Assembly (NCBI GenBank): GCA_028291545.1
Contig: JAQGHR010000068.1
Location: 1-64,000 of the forward strand
Reading direction: 5' to 3'
Length of the DNA: 64,000 nt
DNA from: Planctomycetota bacterium
Lineage (GTDB): Bacteria; Planctomycetota; Planctomycetia; Isosphaerales; Isosphaeraceae
A program made the translations under genes and the position numbers. Below the pieces are notes generated by a model, which saw only the letters and a list, made by a program, of their open reading frames with translations, was not told the origin of the DNA and ran no database searches. This document shows positions 8,628 through 17,410 of this stretch, in pieces (position 1 is the first letter of the stretch; each line of letters opens with the position of its first letter).

Positions 8628-8792
8628 GATGATACCTCTCGGGACGGTTGGCGCCTCCGGAAGGAGGCTGGGAACTCCCTTGCCGCGTACATGTCGCGCC
8701 ACACACATTCATGGAGAGGGCAAACCCTGCGCCAAGTCCAATCGCCCCAAGCGCCTTGGATTTTTCGGACATCGGCACATGGGCTGCAACGC

Positions 8793-9905
8793 ATGATTTT
8801 TATGCCTACCACAGCCTACACGAAGCGCGGTCAACGATCGAAGACCCGGCCTGAACCCGTGACTTCGGCTCGGGAGGCCGGGCTCCGCTATGTGCATGAT
8901 GATGGACCCGGTTTTGGTCGGGCTCGTTGTGGTTCCGGGTTCCGGTACGTCGACGAAGCGGGGCGTCCACTTCATAACAGGCAGGCGTTGGCACGGATCA
9001 AGGCACTCGCAATCCCACCCGCGTGGACCCAGGTCTGGATCTGCCCGAGTGCGGAGGGCCACATCCAGGCGACCGGGCGGGACGAACGGGGCCGGAAGCA
9101 GTATCGGTATCACCCGCATTGGCGGTCCGCGCGGGACGAGACGAAATATGCCAGGATGATCCCGTTCGGGCGCACCCTGCCGCAGATCCGCAAGCAGGTC
9201 GATCGCGACCTCAGGCTCCCCGGAGTTCCGAGGCGCAAGGTCCTGGCGTTGGTCGTAAAGTTGCTCGAGACGACGATGATCCGCGTAGGGAACGACGAAT
9301 ATGCGCGAGCCAATCGCTCGTTCGGCCTCACCACCCTCCGTGATCGCCACGTCAAGATCCGCGGCTCTCACGTCGAGTTCGCATTTCAGGGCAAGAGCGG
9401 CATTCGCCATGACATCGAGCTTGATGACCCCAAGCTCGCGCAGATCGTGAAGACATGCCAGGAACTCCCAGGACAGGAGCTATTCCAGTATCTTGATGAC
9501 GAGGGGATCGTGCGAGATGTCGGATCGGATGACGTGAACGCCTACCTCCGTGAGCTCAGCGGCCACGATTTCACGGCCAAGGACTTCCGTACCTGGGCCG
9601 GCACGATTCTCGCGGCGCTCGCCCTCCAGGAGTTCGAGGCGTTCGATTCCCAGGCACAAGCCAAGAAGAACATCGTCCGCGCGATCGAAGCCGTCGCCGG
9701 GCGGCTTGGGAACACACCCACCGTGTGCCGCAAGTGTTACGTTCATCCCGAAGTTCTCGGAGCGTACCTGGACGGCACGATGGTCCAGATCCTGGAGCAC
9801 CGCGCCTCCACCGCAATGCGGCAGCTTCGCGACCTGAAGCCCGAGGAGGCCGCCGTCCTGGCCTTGATCCAGCGCCGACTGACCGCGGAGGCGTCCCGGA
9901 ATTGA
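8793..9905 (+). CDS. DNA topoisomerase IB (poxvirus-like bacterial type)
   Basis: About 370 residues, the usual length of bacterial type IB topoisomerases, which relax supercoils through a 3'-phosphotyrosine. The catalytic residues can be seen: an arginine in TTMIRVGNDEYARANRSFG, a lysine in FQGKSG, an arginine in DFRTWAGT, and the nucleophilic tyrosine in VCRKCYVHPEV near the C-terminus. The N-terminal domain (GLRYVHDDGPGFGR, followed by IPPAWTQVWICP) matches the DNA-cap domain of the family. Start is ATG 8793 or, three codons later, 8802. The frame is open far upstream, but that part overlaps the divergent stress gene and is not conserved-looking. It is a lone housekeeping or accessory gene with no operon partner. 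Confidence 0.9.
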   Translation: MIFMPTTAYTKRGQRSKTRPEPVTSAREAGLRYVHDDGPGFGRARCGSGFRYVDEAGRPLHNRQALARIKALAIPPAWTQVWICPSAEGHIQATGRDERGRKQYRYHPHWRSARDETKYARMIPFGRTLPQIRKQVDRDLRLPGVPRRKVLALVVKLLETTMIRVGNDEYARANRSFGLTTLRDRHVKIRGSHVEFAFQGKSGIRHDIELDDPKLAQIVKTCQELPGQELFQYLDDEGIVRDVGSDDVNAYLRELSGHDFTAKDFRTWAGTILAALALQEFEAFDSQAQAKKNIVRAIEAVAGRLGNTPTVCRKCYVHPEVLGAYLDGTMVQILEHRASTAMRQLRDLKPEEAAVLALIQRRLTAEASRN

Positions 9906-9944
9906 GTCTTCGTGATGGGGTGCCTGCCACTCACCGACTCCGCT

Positions 9945-11606
9945 CTAGATCACGTTGCCAGCGCGCCACCACCGCCAACGGAATGCCAGGTAGGTCATGC
10001 CGTAGAGTACCAGGCAAAGCACGGGCTCGAGCACGAGGAACACGACCCACACCGGTTGTTGAATGACCGGCAAGAGCTTGGCTTGAGTTCCGGGATCGGA
10101 TGACCCCGTGGACCCAAGATCACCCTGGGCCGGCGTCTCCACACTGAACGCGGCCGAGAACGGGCTGGTGACCGTCAGGATGGAGAGCCGCTCCTCCGAG
10201 ATATTCGGGAAGAAACCTTGCAAGAACTTGAAGGTTCCGACCGGGCCTACAAAGAAGACGAGCAGGGTCATGTAGGTCATCACCATCGCCGCCGCCGTCC
10301 GGCGGGAGAGCGACGAGCAGAGCAGCCCGATGGTGGTCGTCGCAAGGCACGTCACCAGGATGATGGCGAGGAAGACGATGAGGGTCCACCACCGCTGGCG
10401 CAGCTCGGGGATGAGCACGTAGGCCAGGAGGAGTTGCTCGGTGAGCAGGAAGGTCAGGACCGTTGTGACACGAAGTGCCGCGAGAAGCTTCGCGAAGACA
10501 ATCTGACCCGGCCGCAACAGGGTCGTGAGCAGCAGACCCAGCGTCTGACGCTCCCGTTCCTGCGTGATACTGCCCGAGGAGAAGACCGGACCGACGAGCA
10601 TGTTAAACGTCACGACGTAGGCCACGTAGTAGCCGGCGTATTGCGGCTTGAAAAACAGCAGGAACGCCATCAACGGGATCGACAGGAGCATGCTGACCTG
10701 AATGACCAGGCGGAGCATGAGCGTGCCTTGAGAGAAGATTTCGCTCCGCAGCTCCTTGTCGAGGACAGGGTTCGTGCCGTCCGGCATCAGGTCGGTGCGC
10801 TTGGCGGGCGCGAACAGCTTATCGGGGAACAGGTCGCGGTCGATGACGACGCCGATGGCGAACTTCATCTCCTGCTCCTCATCCATCACGTCCTTGCCCT
10901 CGCTGCCCACGTCGGGCGGCCTGAGCAATCGCCGGTTCACGACGATGGCCACGACGGTCCAGATGGTCAGGCACCACGGGGGCAGGACGGCGATCGAGAC
11001 GAAGTCCCGCGCCATCGTATTTTCGGTTCTTGTCATCGCCACACAGACGAGCGAGAGCGGCAGGATGATCAGGTAGCTGACGACCAGCGCCGAGCTCGTC
11101 CGGCTGAAATAGCTCGAACAGGCCACGCTGATCAAGCCGAACGTGCCCGCCGCGAGGATGAGGATGAGGTAGGCTCTCGCGATCTCCGAGAGCAAGATCC
11201 CGCCCAGCAGGAAGCACAGGATCATCAACGGCAAACTGGACAGGATCAAGAGAACAAGATACGTCAACGAGCTGAGCAGCTTGCCGACGAGGATCGTCAT
11301 CGGTTCCAGGGGACTGGCAAGGAGCATCTCATACGTCTTCCTCTCCTTCTCCCCCGTGATGGACCCCGCCGCGAAGGTTGGCGCGACCATCGCGACGAGG
11401 AAAAACTGGCCGAGAAAGAACAGGTTGAACAAGCTCTGCGCCGCCCCTGAGCTCACATGCGTCACCCCACCGTCACCCGAAGGCCAGGCCAGCCAGACGA
11501 CGAGTCCCAGGAACGAGACGTAGGCGGCCTGGAGGATGAACGAACGCGAGGATCGCAGGTTCACCAGGAGTTCACGGGAGAGTACGGGGTTATCTTTGAG
11601 GATCAT
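9945..11606 (-). CDS. ABC-2 type transporter permease (two-module)
   Basis: 553 residues with about twelve hydrophobic segments arranged as two similar halves. Each half has an ABC-2 signature: FAAGSITGEKERKTYEMLLASPLEPMTILVGKLL in the first and FSSGSITQERERQTLGLLLTTLLRPGQIVFAKLL in the second, described here in parts at about 75-110 and 345-380. The cytoplasmic middle (about 215-270) is charged. Family permeases of this size pair with one ATPase to export polysaccharide, peptide or unknown cargo; GldF/NosY-like proteins are relatives. The ATPase gene lies 204 bases upstream on the same strand, with a repeat-flanked insertion between them. Substrate unknown. Confidence 0.82.
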   Translation of the reverse strand: MILKDNPVLSRELLVNLRSSRSFILQAAYVSFLGLVVWLAWPSGDGGVTHVSSGAAQSLFNLFFLGQFFLVAMVAPTFAAGSITGEKERKTYEMLLASPLEPMTILVGKLLSSLTYLVLLILSSLPLMILCFLLGGILLSEIARAYLILILAAGTFGLISVACSSYFSRTSSALVVSYLIILPLSLVCVAMTRTENTMARDFVSIAVLPPWCLTIWTVVAIVVNRRLLRPPDVGSEGKDVMDEEQEMKFAIGVVIDRDLFPDKLFAPAKRTDLMPDGTNPVLDKELRSEIFSQGTLMLRLVIQVSMLLSIPLMAFLLFFKPQYAGYYVAYVVTFNMLVGPVFSSGSITQERERQTLGLLLTTLLRPGQIVFAKLLAALRVTTVLTFLLTEQLLLAYVLIPELRQRWWTLIVFLAIILVTCLATTTIGLLCSSLSRRTAAAMVMTYMTLLVFFVGPVGTFKFLQGFFPNISEERLSILTVTSPFSAAFSVETPAQGDLGSTGSSDPGTQAKLLPVIQQPVWVVFLVLEPVLCLVLYGMTYLAFRWRWWRAGNVI

Positions 11607-11612
11607 GAGGAT

Positions 11613-11804
11613 TCACCACGGAGCACACGGAGAGGCAGAAAGGTTGGATCAGGAGTCCAAGGAACCATTGACAATTCGTTTCAAGGCGTCGACCAGTGTT
11701 CTGGAATTGAAGTTGAGTAGGAGGCCAACCCATCGGCCGGAGAGCTCTAGATTGTTTCCCCTTCCCTCTCCTCTCCGTGCGCTCCGTGTTCTCTGTGGTC
11801 AACC
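11613..11804. repeat. Inverted-repeat element enclosing a GxxExxY remnant
   Basis: The gap between the ABC-2 ATPase and permease genes is bounded by related inverted sequences: CACCACGGAGCACACGGAG near 11614 and the complement of CTCCGTGCGCTCCGTG near 11773. Such CACGGAG-type repeats often border GxxExxY genes in planctomycetes (general knowledge). Inside lies a fragment of such a gene. The whole block interrupts what should be a tight ATPase-permease operon, so it is probably an insertion. Confidence 0.6.
11649..11750 (-). pseudogene. GxxExxY protein, C-terminal remnant
   Basis: The minus strand reads LELSGRWVGLLLNFN, then a few residues, then DALKRIVNG and a stop. This matches the conserved C-terminus of GxxExxY (TIGR04256) proteins, which ends L..GLLLNFN....G.KR.VNG. 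The rest of the roughly 125-residue protein, including the GxxExxY motif, is absent, so this is a relic. The family's function is unknown; it is related to nuclease-fold proteins. Confidence 0.7.
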
Positions 11805-11810
11805 ATTCCC

Positions 11811-12740
11811 TTAGTTCACAATTCCCTTGGTAATCATCATGAACACTTCTTCCAGGCTCAGCTCCTCCTCCGCGAACGAATGCACCCCCACGCCCGACCC
11901 GATCAGCCGATTCAACAATCGAACCAGATCACCCTCTTCGCCTTCGTATTCGCAGGTCAGCGTGTGATCGAACAGTTCAATCGACCGGCATTGAGGCTCA
12001 TCCCGGAGGATCGAAGCGGCATGGTCGGTGGTGGGATCATTGACGCGAACTTTCAGGACGCGATGCTGGCGCAGCTTGCGGGTGATCTCGCTGATGCTCC
12101 CGGCGGCGAGTAGCTTGCCGCGCTCGATGATCCCGATCATGGTGCAGAAGTCGGCGAGCTCGGAAAGGATGTGGCTGGAGACGAGGATCGTCTTACCCAT
12201 CCCCTTGAGCTCGTTCAGGAGCGCCTTCATCTCAAGGCGAGCACGCGGATCGAGGCCCGAGGCCGGCTCGTCAAGGATCAGGACCGGCGGGTCATGGACC
12301 AGGGTCTTCGCCAGGCAAAGCCGCTGCTTCATGCCCTTCGAGAGGCCGTTGACGTAGTCGTCTCGCTTATGTGTCAGGTCGAGCAGTTCCAGTACCTGCC
12401 CGATGATCTGCTTGCGATGGGTGCGGGGGATCTTGTAGGCGACGGCGAAGAAATCGAGGAATTCCCAGACCTTCATGCCGTCATACACGCCGAAGTCGTC
12501 GGGCATGAACCCGATCACGCGGCGGACCGCCATCGGGTCGTCCACGACGGAGTGCCCGCAGATGAAGCCCTGGCCGGAGGTCGGGCGTAGCAGGGTGGCC
12601 AGGAAGCGAATGGTCGTGCTCTTCCCCGCGCCGTTGGGGCCGATGAACCCGAAAATTTCGCCCTGACCGATCGAGAAGCTGAGATCATCGACCGCGACGA
12701 AGTCGCCGTAACGCTTGGTGAAATTCCTCACCTCGATCAT
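11811..12740 (-). CDS. ABC-2 transporter ATPase (GldA/CcmA-like)
   Basis: 309 residues. Walker A GPNGAGKST (34-42), Q-loop region VIGFMPDDFGVYDGMKV, signature LSKGMKQRLCLAKTL, Walker B VLILDEPASGLDPRA and the switch histidine in VSSHILSE are all present. A C-terminal extension (about 225-309, ending EELSLEEVFMMITKG) is typical of DrrA/GldA-type ATPases that drive ABC-2 permeases. Upstream is the large GldG-like membrane-anchored protein and downstream the permease, giving a three-part module on the minus strand. The cargo is unknown. Confidence 0.88.
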   Translation of the reverse strand: MIEVRNFTKRYGDFVAVDDLSFSIGQGEIFGFIGPNGAGKSTTIRFLATLLRPTSGQGFICGHSVVDDPMAVRRVIGFMPDDFGVYDGMKVWEFLDFFAVAYKIPRTHRKQIIGQVLELLDLTHKRDDYVNGLSKGMKQRLCLAKTLVHDPPVLILDEPASGLDPRARLEMKALLNELKGMGKTILVSSHILSELADFCTMIGIIERGKLLAAGSISEITRKLRQHRVLKVRVNDPTTDHAASILRDEPQCRSIELFDHTLTCEYEGEEGDLVRLLNRLIGSGVGVHSFAEEELSLEEVFMMITKGIVN

Positions 12741-12800
12741 GGCTTGGCGATCTCCGGTCCGGGCGGGGGCGGCGGCTTGAATGCAGTCGAGCGAGAACGC

Positions 12801-15191
12801 TTAATGGGCGGCGACGGGCTTGTAATAATCGACCCCGCCCGGATCGGGCGGCGGTCCATACTGCAAGTGGGCCACGATCAGTCGAAATCCGCGGTGTCGA
12901 TCGACTTTGGGGGTCATCTTTTGACCGGGGTGCGGGTCGGGCGCCCACGCGACCAGCCGAAGCTCGCCGCGTTCTTCGGGTGTCCCGGACCGGTAGGCTT
13001 CCACCATTTTCAGGAACGGCGAGGGATCGGTCCAGCCGACGGTCGCGGGCTTGGCCTTGGTGCCGGGGTTGGCTCCTCGGACGTTGACGCTCTCGCCCGC
13101 GCCGATGGTGCCGAGAACGGTTCGTTCCCCGGTCTTGATATCGATCAACGCGGCATCGTGGAGATCGAGGTTCGTCCCGTTCTCGATCTTTCCCGACGAG
13201 GCATTGCCCGAGTAGACGATCCCCCCCGGCAAGTTCACGATGGCCTCGGCGCGAAACATGGAAAGACTTCGCGGCTGGACCTGAAACCCTTTCAGGGCCG
13301 GTTCCGGGAACGACTCAAAGACGGATTCGGCGGAGTCCTCGCCTCGCATGGCGCGTTTCATGTTGAGAGGAAGTGCCAGCGCCGAGGGATCGTTCGGATA
13401 GGCGATCGTGTATCGGTCACGACCGGTCGAATAGATCGCGGCGAAGCGGCTCAGGTGGCCTCGCGGATACGGCCCCTGCAACTCCAGGACGTCGATTTCC
13501 GTGCAGTCGGAATCGAACCCCATGTCGTACGCGGCGGCACGCTCCACGGCAACGGCGAATCCGAGCGCGAGGATCGGGACGGCCACCCACGCCAGTTCGC
13601 GACGCCGGAAGACGAACCGACAGACCATCCAGTTGAGGGGCACGAGCACGAGGATGTATGCAAGAATGACCTTCAGGACAAACGTCGAGGCCGGAATCGT
13701 GATGCCCGAGGCCAGCTCCAGCGCGGTCCGGCATTTGACCGGAAGCTCGCTCTGAGTGTCGAGCCAGGCCGCGACCGGCTCGTGGCGGATTGGGTTGTTC
13801 GGATCGCCCGGGTCGACGTCCGGCACCGACTGCGCACCGAGGTCGCGTCCGATCAGGCGGAACCAGGTCAGCTCGGGACCGGAGAGAAAACCATAGATGC
13901 GACGATCGGTCCCCGGATTCTGCGGCTCCTCAACCCGCCTGAGGAAGACGCGACGGACCAGGGAATCCATCCCGAGCCAGGCGGAGAAGGCCGGGTCGTT
14001 CGGGTTCACGGCGAGCATCAGGACCCGCCCACGGCCGACGCGCCACTCGACGCCCAGAGGATGCCCGCCCGGATCGCCGAGCGGGATCACGGTTGCCCCG
14101 GGCTTCGGCTCCAATCCCGCGACAAAAACCGGCTTCGCGGCGGCAGGCCGGATCGGCTCGGGTGGCTTGTAGCGGGGAGGGAGGGAGTCTTGATTCCGCC
14201 GGATTCCCGACACACCCAACGTCTCATCAAATTCCGCCGGCCAGAGCGGGGGCGGATATTGATCCGAAAGCCCCTTCAGGTCGGCTTCGGACAGGGTCGC
14301 GTTCTTTCCCGAGGCCGTTGCGGGAAGATAGTCTCTCAGAAAGCTATCCTGTAACGGTGCAATCGAGGTCGGCCCCGCCGCAATAATGATCAACTGACCG
14401 CCGAAATGGAGCCAGTCGATCAGCGCCTGCTGCTGACCCGAGTTCAGCGATTCGGGCGTCAGACTGTCCCAGACAAGATGGCTCGTGTTCGTCCACGTCA
14501 GGGGGTGCGAGGACAGAGCCGGCTTGGGCGTCTGCGGCAGGACGAGGCGATAATATCGCTGTTTTTCGATCTCGATCGATCCGGTGTCGCGATCGCCCGA
14601 CGTTGGCAGCGTCGCCTGAAACCGGGTCCACGAGCCGTAGAGGCTGGGTTCGGGGCTAAGAATCGGAATGATCATCTGATGGGTCTCGAGCCGCATCAGC
14701 GGAACGGCCGACAAAGCCTCGGGGCGGATCGCGTCCGGGCGGGTCAGTTCGAGGCTCAACTCCTTCATGAACTCCGGCATCATGATCTGGAGCCCAAGCT
14801 TGGATCGCTGCTCCTTCTGGAGGCGGGCCTCCCGGCGAAAGATCATCGCGTGGGGCATGTCGAAGAGCCGGATCTGGGACCGCCCGCCCGTCTCGGACGA
14901 CGTCTGCAAGTATCCGTCGTAGTCCGCCAGGTTCGCCTGCATCTCCATGTTCAACGTCGACCAGTGGTTCCGCTTCACGTACGGAAGCACGTCGAACGGG
15001 GTGATCTGGGAACGGAAGAACTCGAACGGAGGGCGGTCCTTGTCCTTCTTATTCTTGGCATCCAGCGCATCCAGATCGCCGCCCATCGCCTTGAGCTTAT
15101 CGATCGCCGTGGTCTGGCCGCTCGCGGGCGAGACCAGGGCGCAGGCGAACGCGGGGATGACAAGAATGAGCAGCCTCGGACTCAGACTCAT
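12801..15191 (-). CDS. Large exported protein of the ABC-2 module, GldG-like
   Basis: 796 residues from ATG 15191 (MSLSPRL). It has a cleavable-looking signal (LLILVIPAFACALVSPASGQ, about 6-25), a long extracytoplasmic region, and two membrane segments in the middle (about 510-535, FVLKVILAYILVLVPLNWMVC, and 545-562, WVAVPILALGFAVAVE). A block around 245-280 (QQALIDWLHFGGQLIIIAAG) resembles the glutamine-amidotransferase-like fold seen in GldG and DUF4350 proteins. The C-terminal third is beta-rich (DLHDAALIDIKTGERTVLGTIGAGESV). It is encoded 60 bases upstream of the ATPase and shares its strand, so it is likely the periplasmic accessory of this exporter. Assignment by fold is an inference. 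Confidence 0.65.
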   Translation of the reverse strand: MSLSPRLLILVIPAFACALVSPASGQTTAIDKLKAMGGDLDALDAKNKKDKDRPPFEFFRSQITPFDVLPYVKRNHWSTLNMEMQANLADYDGYLQTSSETGGRSQIRLFDMPHAMIFRREARLQKEQRSKLGLQIMMPEFMKELSLELTRPDAIRPEALSAVPLMRLETHQMIIPILSPEPSLYGSWTRFQATLPTSGDRDTGSIEIEKQRYYRLVLPQTPKPALSSHPLTWTNTSHLVWDSLTPESLNSGQQQALIDWLHFGGQLIIIAAGPTSIAPLQDSFLRDYLPATASGKNATLSEADLKGLSDQYPPPLWPAEFDETLGVSGIRRNQDSLPPRYKPPEPIRPAAAKPVFVAGLEPKPGATVIPLGDPGGHPLGVEWRVGRGRVLMLAVNPNDPAFSAWLGMDSLVRRVFLRRVEEPQNPGTDRRIYGFLSGPELTWFRLIGRDLGAQSVPDVDPGDPNNPIRHEPVAAWLDTQSELPVKCRTALELASGITIPASTFVLKVILAYILVLVPLNWMVCRFVFRRRELAWVAVPILALGFAVAVERAAAYDMGFDSDCTEIDVLELQGPYPRGHLSRFAAIYSTGRDRYTIAYPNDPSALALPLNMKRAMRGEDSAESVFESFPEPALKGFQVQPRSLSMFRAEAIVNLPGGIVYSGNASSGKIENGTNLDLHDAALIDIKTGERTVLGTIGAGESVNVRGANPGTKAKPATVGWTDPSPFLKMVEAYRSGTPEERGELRLVAWAPDPHPGQKMTPKVDRHRGFRLIVAHLQYGPPPDPGGVDYYKPVAAH

Positions 15192-15335
15192 GATGCGGAC
15201 CTCACGGAGCCATCCCCACGAGGGTGGGGCCGAGCGAGCCGCGGGCGATGCGGATCGGTGCAAGTGTCAGTCTACCGGCTCATGAGGATGCCCGAAAGTG
15301 GTCCGGCCGGAAATCCGAAAGAATTGGGAATGCTC

Positions 15336-15938
15336 TCACGCGCCCGACCAGCGGCGATAGTCCTCGGGCGTGTCCAGATCGGCATCCAGATCCGGAAATG
15401 CGACCAGCAACCGATCGACCCGGGCCTCGGGAGCCGAGAGCAGCGCGTTGACCCCGACGTTTCGCGGGAGGTTGCGAATGGCCATCGCCACAGTCCACGG
15501 CAAGGCCAGGGGATGACCTCGCCGACCCTCACGCTCGGGAACGATGATCCGCGACGGATCTGTCAAGAACTGCCGGACGACGGCCGCGACCAGGCCGGAG
15601 GTCATGCCGACGGAATCGCCGGGCGCGATCAGGACGCCGGAAGGAGGCTCGAATTCTCCAGTGACCAGCAAAAGCCCGGCCTCGATCGTGGATCTCATGT
15701 CCACGGTCGGCGCGACAAGATGCGTCGTTTCGGCACCGGCGTCCGCCGCCAATTCCTGGATACGAATTGAGCCTTCTTGATGGATGGGCGGGGCGATCAC
15801 CAGCACGCGGTCGGCCCCGCCGTTCTTCAGAGCACGGATCACCCGCTGGATCAGCGGCTGGCCGTGGACGTCGAGCAGGAGCTTCGGCCGTCCCATCCGG
15901 GCGCTCAGGCCGGCGGCCGGGACGAGGGCGGCGATCAT
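15336..15938 (-). CDS. mocA: MobA-like nucleotidyltransferase (molybdenum cofactor cytidylyltransferase type)
   Basis: 200 residues of a single NTP-transferase domain. The N-terminal LVPAAGLSARMGRPKLLLDV (4-23) is the nucleotide-binding loop of MobA/MocA/IspD-type enzymes, and IAPGDSV carries the metal-binding aspartate. G..RGHPLALPW is the substrate-loop motif of the MocA branch, which attaches CMP to molybdopterin for xanthine-dehydrogenase-type enzymes. It overlaps the XdhC gene by four bases (ATGA), so the two are translationally coupled and likely act together in maturing a molybdoenzyme. The enzyme itself is not in the window. Alternative: a nucleotidyltransferase for a sugar, less likely given the neighbour. 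Confidence 0.78.
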   Translation of the reverse strand: MIAALVPAAGLSARMGRPKLLLDVHGQPLIQRVIRALKNGGADRVLVIAPPIHQEGSIRIQELAADAGAETTHLVAPTVDMRSTIEAGLLLVTGEFEPPSGVLIAPGDSVGMTSGLVAAVVRQFLTDPSRIIVPEREGRRGHPLALPWTVAMAIRNLPRNVGVNALLSAPEARVDRLLVAFPDLDADLDTPEDYRRWSGA

Positions 15939-17014
15939 GCGTTGGAGGCCTCGATCCGGACGGCCGGTTCGTTCTGAGGCAAGGGGCCGAGGTTCCTCCG
16001 AGCGATCAGCTCGGCGACGATACTCACCGCGATCTCCACAACCGATTCCGACCCGATGTCGATCCCCACCGGCGCGGCGACTCGGGCGAGCGTGGAGCCT
16101 GGGACTCCCTGCTCGCGGAGCGCCTCGAAGATCATGCGGATCTTTCGACGGCTCCCGATCAAACCGACGTACGGCGCGATCGTGGGGGCGAGATACGAGA
16201 GGGCTTCCTGATCGTGACCATGCCCCCGGGTGACGATGAGGGCGAAGGTGTTCGAGGTGATTTCCAGGGCGGGCAGCACCTCGTCCATCGGCCCGACGAC
16301 CAGGCGTTCGGCCAGGGGAAACCGCTCGGTGTTGGCATACTGATGGCGATCATCAACGACCCACACATCGAAATCCGCCCTGGCGGCAAGGTCCGCGACG
16401 GCCTGGCCGACGTGCCCGGCCCCGACGATCACCAGGCGGACTCGCGGCAAGGTCGGCAGGAAGGCCACACCGTCACGAACTCCCGGACGAGGTCGGTCGG
16501 AGAGAGGATGGACCTGACCGACGTCGGGCACGGCGTCGCCTTCCGGAGCATACCGTGCGACGGGGACTCCGAGGGAATCGTAGAGAATGCGAGAGCCGAC
16601 GGCTGCCATCGCTCGCGCCGGATCGATCACGAGGGCCTCGGTGAATCCGTCCCCCGTCTCCAGACGACGGAACAAGGCTTCGAAGTAAAGACTCGCGTCC
16701 TCTCCCTGGATCGCCTCGGCCAGGATCGCCATCCGACCCCCGCAGATGAGGCCGTCGGCCCAGGCGTAGTCATGGTCAAGAATGAAGCTGTGGATTTCTG
16801 CTCCCGGCCGACCGACCCGCCGGATCGCCTTCTGCTTGACCTCCGCCTCCACGCACCCGCCGCCCAGCGTCCCCACCTGGCCGCCATCGGGATCGACGAG
16901 CATCCTCGCACCCGCTTTTTGGGGCGTGGAACCGCGGGTCTCGACCACCTGGCAATGAATGACCTCACGCCCCGAGGCAAGCGACGCGGCAAGAGATCGG
17001 ATCAGGTCACGCAT
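15935..17014 (-). CDS. xdhC: XdhC/CoxI family molybdoenzyme maturation factor
   Basis: 359 residues. The N-terminal XdhC/CoxI domain shows ETRGSTPQKAGARM and LGGGCVEAEV with its conserved cysteine, and LICGGRM. The C-terminal Rossmann domain starts at VRLVIVGAGHVGQAVADLA and ends with YVGLIGSRRKIRM, both family hallmarks. XdhC binds molybdenum cofactor, protects its sulfurated form and hands it to xanthine dehydrogenase-like enzymes. It overlaps the MocA-like gene by four bases. Full length, with no sign of decay. Confidence 0.88.
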   Translation of the reverse strand: MRDLIRSLAASLASGREVIHCQVVETRGSTPQKAGARMLVDPDGGQVGTLGGGCVEAEVKQKAIRRVGRPGAEIHSFILDHDYAWADGLICGGRMAILAEAIQGEDASLYFEALFRRLETGDGFTEALVIDPARAMAAVGSRILYDSLGVPVARYAPEGDAVPDVGQVHPLSDRPRPGVRDGVAFLPTLPRVRLVIVGAGHVGQAVADLAARADFDVWVVDDRHQYANTERFPLAERLVVGPMDEVLPALEITSNTFALIVTRGHGHDQEALSYLAPTIAPYVGLIGSRRKIRMIFEALREQGVPGSTLARVAAPVGIDIGSESVVEIAVSIVAELIARRNLGPLPQNEPAVRIEASNA

Positions 17015-17410
17015 GGGTATTTCGTACGCCTCCGGTCAGGTCGAAGCTCGGCCGATTCAGAGTAGCCGGATGGTCCCGATCGGACAAGCGGTTCGATGCG
17101 AGCAGGACGACCTCTGAAGGTGGGAATCGAAGAGTTTCACGCAGAGACGGGGAGGGGACGCAGAGGAAGAAGAAAGATGGGTTCAATCAGTGGATCACGG
17201 GTTCGGGTTGTCGCACGGTGCTCCCACCCAACTCTTGCCTCCTCTTCGCTATCTTCCTCTTCTCCGCGGCCTCTGCGTCCCCTCCCCGTCTCTGCGTGAA
17301 ACTCTTCGATTCCAATCATTCCAAGGCGGAACGGCCAGGTTGCGATGGTCCGATGTGGTGGGGTAACGTCGTGGAGAGTTCATTCCTGATTCCCGAGGAA
17401 TCCACGACCG
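17015..17410. other. 396-base intergenic region dominated by a palindromic repeat
   Basis: This region lies between the divergent xdhC and maf genes. It contains the 43-bp perfect inverted repeat annotated separately and no plausible gene. Two short overlapping reading frames here encode the same peptide on opposite strands purely because of the palindrome. The maf promoter must lie in the last 100 bases; no clear box was recognised. Confidence 0.7.
17123..17313. repeat. Long palindromic element with perfect 43-bp arms
   Basis: Arms 17123-17165 and 17271-17313 are exact reverse complements, separated by 105 bases whose flanks are also purine/pyrimidine-complementary (GAAGAAGAAAGATGG opposite CTATCTTCCTCTTCTCC). 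The arm core TTTCACGCAGAGACGGGGAG recurs elsewhere in the window in weaker form (36563 and 52690). It has the look of a MITE-like element; no coding potential inside. No clear target duplication was found at its ends. Confidence 0.85.

Noticed and set aside
8220-8792. An N-terminal extension of about 190 residues on the topoisomerase
   Set aside because: It overlaps the divergent stress-protein gene and reads as low-complexity antisense; the family domain begins after 8793.
17096-17319. Two overlapping small genes on opposite strands with identical peptides
   Set aside because: The peptides match only because the DNA is a perfect palindrome; the frames have no ribosome sites and no sensible protein content.
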